Part shown: in pieces, positions 52,921-61,406 of the stretch | Position numbering within the stretch: position 1 is the stretch's first letter | Layout: each line of letters opens with the position of its first letter | Assembly (NCBI GenBank): GCA_040080965.1 | Contig: JBEBHH010000004.1 | Span: 83,287-147,286, forward strand | From: SHZI01 sp040080965 | GTDB taxonomy: Bacteria; Pseudomonadota; Gammaproteobacteria; Steroidobacterales; GCA-2729495 | Length of the DNA stretch: 64,000 bases | Reading direction: 5' to 3' | Program-made: the position numbers and the translations under genes | Notes under the pieces: model-generated | What the model was told of the DNA's origin: nothing | The model's database searches: none | What the model saw: the letters and a program-made list of their open reading frames with translations, nothing else

Positions 52921-53457
52921 CTAATTCACCGGGAATCTTTCGACGCTTTCTCCGGTCATCACGTAGTCCGCATCGGCGGCATCGTTGGTCCAGAGCTGGG
53001 TCGTGATGGTGCCGGTAATCCACACCGGGTCCGCCATGGACTCGAGCAGATAGGGCTTCCTGAGCTTTACGTAGACGATCTGGTTCGACGGCGGTGGCGG
53101 CACGTGGATGCAGGCCCCGTAGTAGGGCACCAGGAGGAACTCGCGGAGCAGCCCACCCTCATCGGACTCCAGCGGCACCACGTATCCGGGAAGCTTCACG
53201 TACTTCCCGTTGAGTGACAGCACCGGGTTGTAGGGATACATGTGGGAGAACGGGGTCCCGCCACCCGTGGCTCGCTCCCGGGGTACCGACCCGGACACGA
53301 TCGGCTTGACCGGCTCCGGCAGCGGCGTCCCCGCAGGCGGAATCAGGTCGTCCCAGCTGAGTTCGCGGGGCTTGCCGGTGGCAGCGCCTGCTGCTCCCGC
53401 GATGCACAGGGAGAGCAGTACGCAGAGGATCGATGGCGCGCGGTATTGCCTTGGCAT
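52921..53457 (-). CDS. exported DUF3299 protein
   Basis: A 178-residue protein. The signal peptide (about residues 1-26, AGAAGAA) is followed by the DUF3299 domain, whose signature is P-EGLLREFLLVPYYGACIHVPPPPSNQIVYVK (about residues 100-132, here with GGLLREFLL). It then has VWITGTITTQLWTNDAADADY-M-GESVE. The conserved Cys and His may bind metal; relatives sit beside ABC-type lipoprotein or metal transport genes, but no function is proven. It is convergent with the PD40 gene at a shared terminator. Confidence 0.9.
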   Translation of the reverse strand: MPRQYRAPSILCVLLSLCIAGAAGAATGKPRELSWDDLIPPAGTPLPEPVKPIVSGSVPRERATGGGTPFSHMYPYNPVLSLNGKYVKLPGYVVPLESDEGGLLREFLLVPYYGACIHVPPPPSNQIVYVKLRKPYLLESMADPVWITGTITTQLWTNDAADADYVMTGESVERFPVN

Positions 53458-53566
53458 GTCGCTAACCTTAAACCTGACGGCCAGGGAACGCGAAGACTTG
53501 GGCCCAGGCGGCCACGGATCAGGGCACCGGGGATGGCCACCGAGGCTTCGTAAGAAATTGGAGAGA

Positions 53567-53612
53567 TGGTGGTGATGGGTAGAGTTGAACTACCGACCTC
53601 AGCATTATGAGT
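53567..53612 (-). pseudogene. 46-nt 3' half of tRNA-Met(CAT), putative attachment-site scar
   Basis: On the minus strand the segment begins in an anticodon loop (ACTCATAATGCTG), continues with variable region GAGGTC, a T-arm GGTAG-TTCAACT-CTACC, acceptor strand CATCACC and a terminal ACCA. The 5' half is absent: what precedes is AT-rich and does not pair with the TGCTG arm or the acceptor. A tRNA half starting at the anticodon is the classic core left by tyrosine integrases. No complete tRNA is in the window. The surrounding stretch 53458-53807 contains no gene; apart from this it shows nothing recognisable. Confidence 0.85.
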
Positions 53613-53807
53613 TTGACTGGGGATTTCTAAGTTATTAATTAACAAGCCAATTGCCAAGGGACGCTCGTTGCGATCATCCCTACCGTGCAGGACAATGCAG
53701 GACCCAGTCCCGCAAAACTCCCGCAGACCTAAGTCGCCTGGCGTTACCCAACCAGTCGCCTGTATGCAGGGCTGGTAGGATTGCGGGCAAGTCACGGAGA
53801 CACCCAG

Positions 53808-54338
53808 ATGCTGCGCACCGCAATTGCCCTGATCATCGCCGTCATCGTCGCAGCAGCCTGCACTACGACGCCACCGCCCAAGCCCCTCAACGACGGGGAA
53901 CTGGCCTTGCCGGGCAACTACTCATCCTGGCCCAAATTCCTGTCCGCCGTGCAACGGCCCGACTCCAAACAGGTCCGCGAGATCTACATGAACGAGGTCG
54001 GTGCTGCGGGGACGGCCAGCAGCGGCTTTGCCGACGGTACGGTCTTCGTGATGGAAAACTACGCAGCGAAGACGAATGCTGACGGATCGCTCGCGACCGG
54101 CCCCGACGGCAAGCTCGTCAAGGGCAACCTGCTGCGGGTGTTTGTCATGGGCAAGGGTGCGGGCTGGGGCCAGGCCGTGCCCCCGCCCCTGCGCAACGGG
54201 AACTGGGTATACGCGAGCTACCTCCCCGGCGGAGAGAAGGCCACCGACGACCTGAATGCCTGCCGGGGCTGCCACCTCCCGGCCGCCAGCAAGGACTATG
54301 TCCAGCGCTACGATGAACACTTCGCACAGCGGAACTAG
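53808..54338 (+). CDS. cytochrome P460-type haem lipoprotein
   Basis: A 176-residue exported protein. The lipobox-like signal (VAAAC, Cys about residue 18) is followed by a cytochrome P460 domain with YSSWPKFLSAVQRPDSKQVREIYMN, FADGTVFVMENY and NWVYASYLPGGEKA. The haem attachment motif CRGCH lies near residues 152-156. P460 cytochromes bind an unusual cross-linked haem and oxidise hydroxylamine, or act as c'-beta NO-binding proteins; which applies here is not visible. ATG 53808 follows GGAGA. It heads a same-strand group with PCu(A)C and SCO1 genes. Confidence 0.85.
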   Translation: MLRTAIALIIAVIVAAACTTTPPPKPLNDGELALPGNYSSWPKFLSAVQRPDSKQVREIYMNEVGAAGTASSGFADGTVFVMENYAAKTNADGSLATGPDGKLVKGNLLRVFVMGKGAGWGQAVPPPLRNGNWVYASYLPGGEKATDDLNACRGCHLPAASKDYVQRYDEHFAQRN

Positions 54339-54339
54339 C

Positions 54340-54822
54340 ATGTCTTTCCAGCGGATGATCATTCCCCGGCCGCTGCTGCTGACGCTGGCCTTACTGGCCA
54401 CCCTCGCCTCCGGGCTTTCCGTGGGCGCCGACACCGCGACCGTCACCATCGAGAAAGCCTGGGCCCGGGCCACGCCGCCGGGCGTGCCCGTGGGTGCGGG
54501 GTACATGACCATCCGCAACCGTGGGAAGGACAATGACCAGCTGATTGCCGTGTCATCGCCAGCCGCCGGCGCGGTGCAGGTGCACCAGTCCCTGATGGTC
54601 AACGGCGAAGCACAGATGCGCGAGCAGAAGGCCCTGTTGGTGCCGGCCGGCGGCTCCCTGGTGCTGGAGCCTGGGGGCTACCACCTCATGCTGCTCGACC
54701 TGACGGCGCCGCTGGTCGCCGGGAAGCGGGTGCCGGTGACGCTGCAGTTCGAGAAGTCCGGGGCGGTTACCGCGCAGCTCGTGGTTGACAAGGCGGGCTC
54801 GCCGGCGCCGGATCAGGATTAG
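54340..54822 (+). CDS. periplasmic copper chaperone PCu(A)C
   Basis: A 160-residue exported protein. The signal peptide (about residues 1-30, GLSVGA) is followed by a cupredoxin-like DUF461 domain with ITIEKAWARATPPG-type start (here VTIEKAWARATPPG), VGAGYMTIRN, and the copper site H-x10-M-x21-H-x-M. The site is visible as VHQSLM, QMREQ and GGYHLMLLDL. It delivers Cu(I) to the CuA or CuB site of cytochrome oxidase, with SCO1. It starts 1 nt after the P460 stop and precedes the SCO1 gene by 9 nt: one transcription unit. Confidence 0.92.
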   Translation: MSFQRMIIPRPLLLTLALLATLASGLSVGADTATVTIEKAWARATPPGVPVGAGYMTIRNRGKDNDQLIAVSSPAAGAVQVHQSLMVNGEAQMREQKALLVPAGGSLVLEPGGYHLMLLDLTAPLVAGKRVPVTLQFEKSGAVTAQLVVDKAGSPAPDQD

Positions 54823-54831
54823 CTCGCGCCA

Positions 54832-55473
54832 ATGGCCGTGCCCAGGATGTCCCGGAACGCGGCCCTGTGGGGCATCGCCCTTGCGGCCATTCTTGCCGGC
54901 CTGGTGACCTACCGCTTCACCAACCCGAACGCCGTATCTCCCACAATCGTCCGGGATATTCCAGGCTTCGCCACGACCGCCGCCAACCCGAACGCTGCCG
55001 ACATCGCCTTCGTCGACCAGGATGGCATCCCCCGCACGTTCCAGGACTACCGGGGCCGGCTGCTCGCAGTGTTCTTCGGGTTCGCGCGGTGTCCCGATGT
55101 GTGCCCCACGCGACTGTTCGAGATGTCACAGTTGATGGAGCAGTTGGGCAGCGATCGCGAACGGGTCCAGGTGCTGTTCATTACCCTGGATCCGGAGCGG
55201 GACACGCCCGCCTTGCTCAAGAGCTATCTCGCGGCCTTCGACCCGTCGTTCGCCGGTGCAACAGGTACCCCAGCGCAGATGGAGACACTGGCGGCGCGCT
55301 TTTATGTCGCCTACCGGAAGGTGCCGTTGGGCGACGACTACACCATCGACCATTCCGCGGCCACCTACCTGATCGATCCCGCGGGTCAGCAGGTGTTCGT
55401 CAGCGGGTCGGACACAACGCCGGCGCAGATGGTCCAGGGGATCCGGGCACTCCTGGCCAGCAGTAGCCAATAA
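54832..55473 (+). CDS. SCO1/SenC-family copper chaperone
   Basis: A 213-residue inner-membrane-anchored thioredoxin-like protein. The N-terminal helix (about residues 10-27) anchors it. The copper site is CPDVCP (about residues 87-92) plus the His of DYTIDHSAATYLIDP. FFGFARCPDVCP, FITLDPERDTP and Y-VAYRKVP are family blocks. It metallates or reduces the CuA site of cytochrome c oxidase subunit II. Directly downstream of the PCu(A)C gene, whose product it normally partners. Confidence 0.93.
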   Translation: MAVPRMSRNAALWGIALAAILAGLVTYRFTNPNAVSPTIVRDIPGFATTAANPNAADIAFVDQDGIPRTFQDYRGRLLAVFFGFARCPDVCPTRLFEMSQLMEQLGSDRERVQVLFITLDPERDTPALLKSYLAAFDPSFAGATGTPAQMETLAARFYVAYRKVPLGDDYTIDHSAATYLIDPAGQQVFVSGSDTTPAQMVQGIRALLASSSQ

Positions 55474-55521
55474 GTAGTATCGCGGATGGGCACACGGGGC
55501 ATCGGGAACGGAGAATTACCT

Positions 55522-56013
55522 ATGGTTCTGCGCCAACTTTCCGGACTGTGGCGGTGTGCCTGGCCGGCACCCGTGGCGGCGTTCCTGGGCGCCACGATGG
55601 ATGAGTGGCATCACGCCGGCTTCACGACCTGGATGACCCTGTGCCAGACGTCAGCACCCACGCCCTGGCGCGCCGTCAGCCTGCAGGTGGAACTAATGCC
55701 CGCCATGGCGACTGGCCTGCTGGCAGTCATGGTCTGGCAGTGGCTGCGCGTCTGGTTGTCCGGCGTACACCGCCCCGCAATGCTGCTGGCCTGCCAGGCG
55801 AGTTGTCTGCTGGTGATGGTCTTTGCTGGCGGTCTATGTGCCGGGCTCGCGTCGGCAATTGACGCCCGGGCGGGACGACTCCTGGTGATGGGAATCGTGG
55901 ATCTGGCGGCTAGCCTCTCCCTGGCGGGAGCCCTGGTCCTTGGCAGCCTGGCGGTGCATCAGCGCTGGTCGCGCTCAGATGCTGTTCTCCATATCCAGCA
56001 GCACCGGCGCTGA
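55522..56013 (+). CDS. membrane protein downstream of SCO1, unknown function
   Basis: A 163-residue protein with about three or four membrane helices: VSLQVELMPAMATGLLAVMVWQWL, AMLLACQASCLLVMVFAGGLCAGLAS, and LVMGIVDLAASLSLAGALVLGSLAV. Several Met, Cys and His residues are in or near the membrane (EWHHAGF, TLCQTS, LACQASC), which would suit copper handling. I recognise no family. ATG 55522 follows ACGGAGA. It lies 48 nt after SCO1 and overlaps the convergent DJ-1/PfpI gene by 39 nt. Confidence 0.65.
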   Translation: MVLRQLSGLWRCAWPAPVAAFLGATMDEWHHAGFTTWMTLCQTSAPTPWRAVSLQVELMPAMATGLLAVMVWQWLRVWLSGVHRPAMLLACQASCLLVMVFAGGLCAGLASAIDARAGRLLVMGIVDLAASLSLAGALVLGSLAVHQRWSRSDAVLHIQQHRR

Positions 56014-56814
56014 CATCCCCCGGATGTTCTCGACCAGGGCAGGATCAGCCTTGGCCGGTGAGCCTGAATTGAACGGCGGCGCCGGATCGTACTCGGCCTG
56101 TAACTGGAGCGCTTTCGCGTAGTTGTCGCCGCGCAGGCGGGCGACCACCTGGAGCCCGAAATCGATTCCAGCGGTCACGCCAGCCCCGGTCACCAGGTTG
56201 CCGTCCCAGACCACCCGTTCCTGCACCGGCGTTGCGCCGAACTTCCCGAGCAGCGGCAGGGTGACCCAGTGGGAGGTGGCCCGTTTGCCCTTCAGCAGCC
56301 CGGCCTTGCCCAACAGCAGGGATCCCGTGCACACGCTGGTGACGAACCGGGCGGTCTTGCCCCGGTTGCTGATGAAGGCAATCAGCGCCTCGTTGTTCAT
56401 GGCCTTCACCACCCCGGCAGCCGACCCGGGCAGGAACAGCAGGTCGAGCTCGGCGGGACAGGAATCGAGCGTGTGGGTCGGCAGCATGGCGATGCCGGTG
56501 TCGGACCGCACGGGCTCCAGGTTGTTGCTGGCGCTCACCAGGAACAGCTCCGCGCCCAGCAGGGAGGCGAAGAGATATTGCGGGCCAATCAGGTCGAGCG
56601 CCGTAAACCCCGGGTAGATCACCAGGGCGATCTTCTCCGTCCCGTGCATCTCCAGGTCCGGCGTGAGGAACATGAGGTCGGCGTGGGCCTTGTAGGAGGC
56701 CGCGTTAGCCTTCAGGCGCTGCCAGCCGGTGGCCTCCGCCGGATCAGCCAGGCCACTCAGGGGCAACAACCCGCCACCGAGCAACGCCAGTTTCGCGAAT
56801 TCACGCCGCTGCAT
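55975..56814 (-). CDS. DJ-1/PfpI-family protein with Tat-like signal
   Basis: A 279-residue protein. The N terminus has RREFAKLALLGGGLLPLSG, a twin-arginine-type signal, so export is likely. The DJ-1/PfpI domain (about residues 55-250) has IALVIYPGFTALDLIGPQ, LLFLPGS, and the nucleophilic-elbow Cys in VTSVCTGSLLLGKAGLL followed by KRATSHW. It is closest to isonitrile hydratase and AraC-linked DJ-1 domains but lacks a DNA-binding part. Exported DJ-1 proteins are uncommon. ATG 56814 is behind GGAGGT. Confidence 0.85.
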   Translation of the reverse strand: MQRREFAKLALLGGGLLPLSGLADPAEATGWQRLKANAASYKAHADLMFLTPDLEMHGTEKIALVIYPGFTALDLIGPQYLFASLLGAELFLVSASNNLEPVRSDTGIAMLPTHTLDSCPAELDLLFLPGSAAGVVKAMNNEALIAFISNRGKTARFVTSVCTGSLLLGKAGLLKGKRATSHWVTLPLLGKFGATPVQERVVWDGNLVTGAGVTAGIDFGLQVVARLRGDNYAKALQLQAEYDPAPPFNSGSPAKADPALVENIRGMSAPVLLDMENSI

Positions 56815-56860
56815 AGCCTTGCACCTCCAGCTGACAGTCATTGCTGTCGCTCAAACGAGA

Positions 56861-56891
56861 GCACCGTTGCCATCAGTGATGGCAACGGTGC
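56861..56891 (-). terminator. 14-bp perfect hairpin downstream of the VPLPA-CTERM gene
   Basis: GCACCGTTGCCATC and GATGGCAACGGTGC pair perfectly around AGT. It lies 35 nt after the stop of the 56927-57733 gene and before the DJ-1 gene. The minus strand continues TCTCGTTTG, a weak T-rich end, so termination is probable rather than certain. Confidence 0.55.
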
Positions 56892-56926
56892 CCGATACTC
56901 GAAGCCCCGTCGAAAGTGCGAACGCC

Positions 56927-57733
56927 CTAGGCGGCCTTCTTCCGGTGGCGCCGGCCAGCGACCAGGAGACTCGCGAGGCCCGATCCGAGCAGCGGCAGGG
57001 CCGCCGGCAGCGGCACGACCGTCGCGTTCAAGCTGAAGTTGCCCACGTCGGCGCCCAGGATGGCGGACCCGTCAAGCGCCTGGAAGCCGTCGGAAATTAC
57101 GAGGTCGCCAGTGATGGATAGCGTCGAGCCGCTGCCCGAGATGATGGCATTCGCAATATCGAGGAACGCCGCGTTGGCGAAATCGATGTTGCTGGTGATG
57201 ACGAGGCCGGACAGCGTGTTGCCACTGCGGACCACGCCTGCCCGGCCGGGAGCGTTGCGAATGGCAAAGTCACCGAAGAGCAGCACACCGGTGTAGTTGC
57301 CGAGCCAGCGCTGCATGCCTTCAAGGCCAATCTGCTCACTCGTGCCGCTGCCGACGAACGGCCCGAAGTCGGCTGCCGCCGACCAGGTGCCCAGGATGTT
57401 GTTCAGGTCCACATCCAGGTTGCTCGTCTGGAGCGTGCGGCCGCCCGGACCGTCGGGATCGGTCAGCACACCGACGTTCACGGCAGCGCCAATGTTCGGC
57501 AGCGTGAAGCCGTCGCCGGGCGCCGGGTCGGTCAGCGTCTGCGTACGCGTCGCCGTGTTGTCGAACCAGGCGTCCAGGGTGGTGATGTTCGAGTTGGCAG
57601 CAAAAGCGGCCTGATCGAGAGTGAACACGGCGCTGCCCGACGAGAGGGTGGCAGCCGAGGCGAACGAGCCCATGGACAGGGCGGCGACGCCAACGACGAG
57701 TGCAGGCAGCGTATTGCGGGAGACGGTCTTCAT
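56927..57733 (-). CDS. VPLPA/PEP-CTERM-type secreted protein
   Basis: A 268-residue protein. The signal peptide (about residues 1-27, SFASA) is followed by a beta-rich, Asn/Gly/Thr-rich body with repeated short strands (NTLSGLVITSNIDFANAAFLDIANAIISGSGSTLSITGDLV). The exosortase-type tail VVPLPAALPLLGSGLASLLVAGRRHRKKAA has motif, helix and basic end. The VPLPA variant of PEP-CTERM is typical of gammaproteobacteria and alphaproteobacteria. Predicted surface or exopolysaccharide-associated protein. It is divergent from the 57883 lipoprotein gene, with a strong inverted repeat between. Confidence 0.88.
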   Translation of the reverse strand: MKTVSRNTLPALVVGVAALSMGSFASAATLSSGSAVFTLDQAAFAANSNITTLDAWFDNTATRTQTLTDPAPGDGFTLPNIGAAVNVGVLTDPDGPGGRTLQTSNLDVDLNNILGTWSAAADFGPFVGSGTSEQIGLEGMQRWLGNYTGVLLFGDFAIRNAPGRAGVVRSGNTLSGLVITSNIDFANAAFLDIANAIISGSGSTLSITGDLVISDGFQALDGSAILGADVGNFSLNATVVPLPAALPLLGSGLASLLVAGRRHRKKAA

Positions 57734-57794
57734 GATGTTGTGTTCCAGATGGTTGTTCTCTAGCCAGAAAGGCTACAGGATCAGGACTCCCCAC

Positions 57795-57819
57795 TTAGTG
57801 CGACACGGGGTCGCACTAA
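57795..57819. promoter_or_regulatory. 25-nt perfect inverted repeat between divergent surface-protein genes
   Basis: TTAGTGCGAC and GTCGCACTAA flank ACGGG, giving perfect 10-nt arms. It lies 62 nt upstream of the VPLPA-CTERM gene start (minus) and 64 nt upstream of the lipoprotein start (plus), almost centred. A shared operator for both genes is likely; a transcribed hairpin is the alternative. Confidence 0.55.
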
Positions 57820-57882
57820 CGCCCTGCGAGTAGACGGTGCCTTCTGCGTCCACTAGCCTCGCGCACCTGTCCAGGGGCCCGT

Positions 57883-59196
57883 ATGCGCGCAACTCCATCA
57901 CTTGCCTTTGTTCCGGTCATCGCGAGCCTGCTGGCCGGCGGCTGCGGCGGTGGATCCAATCCCTCGACGGACGAGGTTTACCCGCTCCTGACCGGGTATT
58001 TCCTCGACAGCCCCGTGGGCAACGTGGAATACCGGACGGCCACGCGCCAGGGCTTCACCGGCACGGATGGCGCGTTCGGCTACCTGGCCGGGGAACGGGT
58101 GACGTTCGTGATCGGCCCCGTGATGCTGCCGGCCACGCCCGGACGAGATGCGATCACCCCAGTGCAGATCTTCGGCTCCGCGGACGACCGGACCAACAAC
58201 CGGATCAATCGCCCCGCCTTCAACCTTGCGACCCTCCTGCTCAGCCTGGACCAGGACAGCGATCCCGCGAATGGCATCTTCGTCAGCGATGGCACCCGCG
58301 CGGCACTGCTCGCCAGCGGCCTGGAGGATCTGGACTTCGACGTCCTGGCGGAGGACTTTGCGGCCACCATCGCACCGGCCATCGCCGCCAGCAGCACGGC
58401 CACGGGCCAGGTCCCGGCCACGACCGTGGTGCTCCAGCACCTCGCGACATCGCTGGGCGCGACGTCGGCAGACAGCGACGCGGATGGACTCTACGACTTC
58501 GAGGATCCGCTGCCCTTCGATCCCGACAACGGCGGTCCGGTCGAGCCTGCCCAGTGCCTGCTCGACAGCAACGGCCTGCAGACGCTGGGCCAGGCCGAAG
58601 CCACGGTGAGCTTCGACCGCGAGAAGTGGGCGGCAGCCGGCCTCACCCAGAACAGCTTCATCGGCGCCGAGGGCAACGGCCTTCTGGTCGGGCCGGTCGA
58701 CGGCGAGGACCTGCTGGACGTGCCCGCTCCGTCGGAATTTGATCCGGACCTCGCCTTCCTCCACACGATGAACTCGCCGGGCGCCGTCTACGCCGACGCC
58801 ACCCGCCGCACGCAGGTCCCGGTGCCCTTCCTCTACGACGCGACCAACTCGGCGACGCTGCTGGCGACGGCATCAGGCCGCATCGGACTGGCCGGCGTGT
58901 CGCGCTGGACCGTGTCTCCCGACCGGGGCGGCGGCCAGCTGCTGTTCGGCGACTACGACCTCTTCTACAACGGCGCCAGCGGGACCTGGGAGCTGGTCAA
59001 CCGGATCGACTTCCCGCTGACGACGTTCACCCTGGGCAACGCCGTGCTGACCACCGGCGCCGGCCAGGATTTCACGCTCTCCGGCGACCTGATCGGCAGC
59101 GTTGCGCTCAACATCCTGCTCGCCGGGGGACTGGGTGAGGACTTCGGCGACTTCCGCCTGGAAGGCCGCTGCCAGCTGGCGGCCGCGGCGCCCTAG
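57883..59196 (+). CDS. surface lipoprotein with calcium-binding-like repeat, unknown function
   Basis: A 437-residue protein. A signal ends in a lipobox (LLAGGC, Cys about residue 21) with a Gly/Ser linker. An Ig-like start (YFLDSPVGNVEYRTATRQGFTGTDGAFGYLAGERVTFVIG) is common to large adhesin-type lipoproteins. A thrombospondin-3-like acidic loop (DSDADGLYDFEDPLPFDPDNGG, about residues 195-218) is likely to bind calcium. The C-terminal half is beta-rich and not recognised. The TonB receptor gene starts 6 nt downstream, so the lipoprotein may be a surface partner of that receptor, as in bipartite iron or haem systems (inference). Confidence 0.75.
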   Translation: MRATPSLAFVPVIASLLAGGCGGGSNPSTDEVYPLLTGYFLDSPVGNVEYRTATRQGFTGTDGAFGYLAGERVTFVIGPVMLPATPGRDAITPVQIFGSADDRTNNRINRPAFNLATLLLSLDQDSDPANGIFVSDGTRAALLASGLEDLDFDVLAEDFAATIAPAIAASSTATGQVPATTVVLQHLATSLGATSADSDADGLYDFEDPLPFDPDNGGPVEPAQCLLDSNGLQTLGQAEATVSFDREKWAAAGLTQNSFIGAEGNGLLVGPVDGEDLLDVPAPSEFDPDLAFLHTMNSPGAVYADATRRTQVPVPFLYDATNSATLLATASGRIGLAGVSRWTVSPDRGGGQLLFGDYDLFYNGASGTWELVNRIDFPLTTFTLGNAVLTTGAGQDFTLSGDLIGSVALNILLAGGLGEDFGDFRLEGRCQLAAAAP

Positions 59197-59202
59197 CCGG
59201 CC

Positions 59203-61359
59203 ATGCGGCACCCCCTGCCCCTTCTCGCACTGCTGCTCGGCCTCTCGCCGGGCTCCGGGGCCGCGCCGGCCGACACGCCGAAGCGGCTGGACGAGATCCT
59301 GGTCATCGGCGCGCCCTATGGCTACCGGGCGCCCACCAGCCAGTCGGCCACCCGGACGCCCACGCCCGTCGAGGAGATCCCCCAGTCGATCTCCATCATC
59401 ACGGGCAAGCTGCTCGAGGATCAGCAGCCGACGTCCATCGCTGAGGCCCTGCGCAACGTGAGTGGCATCGTCACCAGCAACACGCGCCTGACGCCCGCCT
59501 TCGACAACACCCGGATCCGCGGCTTCGCGGCGGAACAGTTCGTGGATGGCTTCACGCAGTACTACAACCCCGGTGACCGGGACAGCCTGGTCAACGTCGA
59601 GCGCATCGAGGTTCTGAAGGGCACGAACGGCCTGCTCTACGGCGGGGGATCGGGCTCCCCCGTTGGCGGTGTGATCAACATCGTGTCGAAGTCCCCCCGG
59701 CAGGAACCGGGCGCTTCCCTGGGCGTCAAGGCCGGGAGCAACAGCTTCTGGCAGGGCTCCGTGGACATCAACCAGCCCGCCTCCGAGAAAGTCCTGTTCC
59801 GGATTACCGGGGAGTACACGACGAGCGGCAGCGACGTGGACGTCGTGGAGAACACCCGCTACAACCTCACGCCGGCGCTCCTCCTCACGAACACGACGGA
59901 CACGGCCCTGACCATTCGCGTCCGGACCTCCCACTGGGAGGGCCAGGACTACCAGGGCCTGTCGGCCGCGGGCACGGTCTTCGGCGAGGTGAAGATCGAC
60001 CCGCACCTGTTCATCGGGCCCCAGGACATCGCGGACAGCCAGTCGGACTTCGACGGCCTGGAAGCGCGGCTGGATCACGAGTTCAACGCCACCTGGAGCG
60101 GCAGCCTGCAGGGGCGGATAGCCTCATCCAGCTTCGAGGAAATCGCCCAGCTCGTGAGCGGTGAAGGCTTCGACTTCGGCGCCGACCTGCCGGTGGTCGG
60201 CCCGCCGGCGGTGGCCGAAAGCCTCGGCCTTGGCCAGCTGCCCTTCGCGCTGTTCAACGCGCACCTCTACCAGGAACAGGACGAGACGAGCCTGGTCGCC
60301 AACAGCATCGCCACGTTCAACCGCGGCAGGACCCGGAACACCCTCCTCCTGGGCGCCGACCACTCCCGGTACGAGGACCAGGGCTTCATCAATGCCGCCC
60401 TGATCGGCAGCGACCCGTTCGTGGACCTGGCCAACCCGGTGTGGGCCACGCCCTTCGCGGATCCCGGCCCCGGCGTCATCGACAATTTCGTCACCAACAC
60501 CGTGTACGGCGCCTACGTGCAGCTGCAGACCTCGATTGACGAAAGGCTGCACCTGCTGGGCGGCATCCGGCGGGGCACGGTGGAAATCGACTACACCGGG
60601 CCTGGCAACCAGGACGAGACGGAGGAGACCCGCTGGATCCCGCGGGTGGGTGCCGTCTACGACATCACGAACGGCCTGTCGGTCTTCGCGGGGTACAGCA
60701 AGGGGATGCGCGGGCAGCCCTTCGCCGACTTCGTCACCACGCCGGAGCCGGAGCGCTCGAACCAGGCGGAGGTCGGCCTCAAGTTCAGCTTCCGGGACGT
60801 GCTGACCGGCCAGCTCGCGGCGTTCACGATCGAGAGGACCAACGTGGCCGTGCCGACGCCGAACCCGGAGGAAGACGGCGGCTTCGGCTCCGTGCCGGAG
60901 GGCGAGCAGTCCTCCGAGGGCGTCGAACTGGAACTGGTCTGGCAGCCCCTTCCCCAACTCAGCCTCCTCGGCAGCTACAGCTACATCGAGACGAGCTACG
61001 ACGACGACCTGTTCGCCTTCGTCGAGCAGGGTGGCCAGGCGCTGCCGGGCGTGCCCCGCAATTCCGGCCGCCTGTGGGCGAACTACGACTTCGAGTCGGG
61101 CCCGTTGCCGGGACTGCGCGTTGGCGCCGGCGTCTACGCCCAGGACGAAACGCTGATCTCCCTGCGGAACGCCTTCTATTCGGATTCCTATTTCACCATC
61201 GACGCGAGCGCGTCGTATGCCTTCGCATCGGTCGTCGTAGACCTGGCGATCAAGAACCTGAGCGACGAGGAGTACTTCGAGCGGCTCAATTACCTGGGCG
61301 GGCGCGTGACGCCTGCCGCAAACCGGGCGGTCTACCTGGGGTTGAGCGCCAGTTTCTAG
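59203..61359 (+). CDS. TonB-dependent siderophore receptor
   Basis: A 718-residue outer-membrane receptor. The signal peptide (about residues 1-22) is followed by a TonB-box region (DEILVIGAPYG). The plug domain (about 45-170) has TPVEEIPQSISIITGKLLEDQQPTSIAEALRNVSGIV and VERIEVLKGTNGLLYGGGSGSPVGGVINIVSK. A 22-strand barrel ends in aromatic Phe (LGLSASF). It fits the FhuE/FoxA/FpvA siderophore group. It lacks the N-terminal signalling domain used for surface signalling. It is probably co-transcribed with the upstream lipoprotein. Exact siderophore unknown. Confidence 0.92.
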   Translation: MRHPLPLLALLLGLSPGSGAAPADTPKRLDEILVIGAPYGYRAPTSQSATRTPTPVEEIPQSISIITGKLLEDQQPTSIAEALRNVSGIVTSNTRLTPAFDNTRIRGFAAEQFVDGFTQYYNPGDRDSLVNVERIEVLKGTNGLLYGGGSGSPVGGVINIVSKSPRQEPGASLGVKAGSNSFWQGSVDINQPASEKVLFRITGEYTTSGSDVDVVENTRYNLTPALLLTNTTDTALTIRVRTSHWEGQDYQGLSAAGTVFGEVKIDPHLFIGPQDIADSQSDFDGLEARLDHEFNATWSGSLQGRIASSSFEEIAQLVSGEGFDFGADLPVVGPPAVAESLGLGQLPFALFNAHLYQEQDETSLVANSIATFNRGRTRNTLLLGADHSRYEDQGFINAALIGSDPFVDLANPVWATPFADPGPGVIDNFVTNTVYGAYVQLQTSIDERLHLLGGIRRGTVEIDYTGPGNQDETEETRWIPRVGAVYDITNGLSVFAGYSKGMRGQPFADFVTTPEPERSNQAEVGLKFSFRDVLTGQLAAFTIERTNVAVPTPNPEEDGGFGSVPEGEQSSEGVELELVWQPLPQLSLLGSYSYIETSYDDDLFAFVEQGGQALPGVPRNSGRLWANYDFESGPLPGLRVGAGVYAQDETLISLRNAFYSDSYFTIDASASYAFASVVVDLAIKNLSDEEYFERLNYLGGRVTPAANRAVYLGLSASF

Positions 61360-61406
61360 GCCTTCGGCGGCCGTTTCATTGCGGGCGGTGTCCCGCCCCG
61401 GAGAGA

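Noticed and set aside
53567..53612. A complete tRNA gene
   Set aside because: There is no D-arm or 5' acceptor strand; sequence before the anticodon loop is AT-rich and does not pair with the 3' half.
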